Origin: Anniella stebbinsi
Lineage: Eukaryota > Chordata > Lepidosauria > Squamata > Anniellidae
Direction of reading: 5' to 3'
DNA length: 64,000 nucleotides
Assembly: GCA_029215795.1 (NCBI GenBank)
Contig: JARDYH010000001.1
Span: forward strand, 353,362,154 to 353,426,153
The position numbers and the translations under genes are program-made. The notes beneath the pieces were generated by a model that was given only the letters and a program-made list of their open reading frames with translations, was not told where the DNA came from and made no database searches. Of this stretch, positions 63,483 through 64,000 are shown in pieces. Within the stretch, counting starts at the first letter, position 1. Each line of letters opens with the position of its first letter.

Positions 63483-64000
63483 TAAGGTGATCTAGGTGGA
63501 ACTACTTTGCAATAAGTATTTTATTAGAATCACAAGCCAACACAACATAATCCAAATTCAGCAATCAAGTCTTGTGTAAAGTCTCTCCTTGGCGATGCAA
63601 GGGGTGGGGACACAGTTTCAGGAATATCCATACTACTCACTTAACCAATTTTAACTATAATGGTTCTCTTAAGGAATGCAGGTAATTGTCGTTGTGCGAT
63701 CGATTGATTCTATTTTTAATCTGCCCAATAGCAATTGTTCTAGGGGCAGATTGCAAACAATTAACAGAAAAAACATATCAATACAAAAGTTTAAAGCATA
63801 AAATACAATGCAAAACAACAACCAACACAGGGATAGATAAATATATAGAAGTACCCGCTACTACAATTTCAGTTCCTTTAAGAAGTAGCTTTGATAGTTT
63901 TGAAGAAAGCACCTTTACTGTGTCTCCTAAAATATATGATTCATTTGAATACGAGTTATAATGCCAATGGCATAAATACTATTAAATCTTATTGGCAGTG
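63483..64000. other. Unassigned sequence with a possible LINE 3' end
   Basis: About 63690-63850 ('tctgcccaatagcaattgtt', 'ggggcagattgcaaacaatt', then A-rich) resembles an antisense L2-like 3' end. The rest is AT-rich and unassigned. Confidence 0.35.

Overview
The window looks like vertebrate nuclear DNA from a squamate reptile, most likely a lizard. The main evidence is four copies of a tRNA-derived SINE matching the Sauria SINE layout (2.53, 9.85, 38.19 and 53.34 kb). There are also many CR1 and L2-like LINE 3' ends, a young DIRS-type retroelement, and several hAT, Harbinger-like and TA-flanked DNA elements. I recognise no host protein-coding exon. The DNA is mostly AT-rich intergenic or intronic sequence, and its readable coding content belongs to transposable elements. 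All family names come from recognising motifs by eye, not from a database search.

The dominant feature is a 6.1 kb DIRS-like tyrosine-recombinase retrotransposon at 13221-19306, transcribed on the minus strand. It has 126-bp inverted terminal repeats that differ at one base. An internal complementary region reproduces, in reverse complement, the junction formed when the two outer ends are joined. It carries a gag-like gene (zinc-knuckle N-terminus, SR-rich middle), an open reverse transcriptase/RNase H/methyltransferase-like reading frame, and a tyrosine recombinase. Only two lesions are visible: an in-frame TAG in gag and one frameshift in the recombinase. It is CpG-rich, unlike its surroundings, and is probably a recent insertion.

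Region by region: 0-9 kb holds SINE, LINE and MITE fragments, including a 316-bp TA-flanked palindromic MITE (8023-8338) and a hairpin insertion with a long target duplication (8983-9256). The DIRS element occupies 13.2-19.3 kb, and a decayed L2-like LINE follows on the plus strand (19.6-21.35 kb). A relatively repeat-poor stretch (21.4-23.65 kb) precedes a CR1 copy that contains a second, related hairpin insertion (23806-24100). Between 25 and 46 kb lie foldback elements, tRNA-derived SINEs, a tRNA-Ile-like pseudogene (26803-26876), CR1 and L2 3' ends, and a nested hAT composite (39606-40261). The last third contains a Harbinger-like MITE (46535-46712), more CR1 copies, and a three-level nest of DNA elements at 56684-57568.

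The genes do not form a host pathway. The only cooperating set is the DIRS module (Gag, RT/RH/MT, recombinase, terminal repeats, internal complementary region). The remaining elements are fragments that depended on enzymes encoded elsewhere. Nested insertions give a relative order of transposition, which is the main biological story the window can tell.
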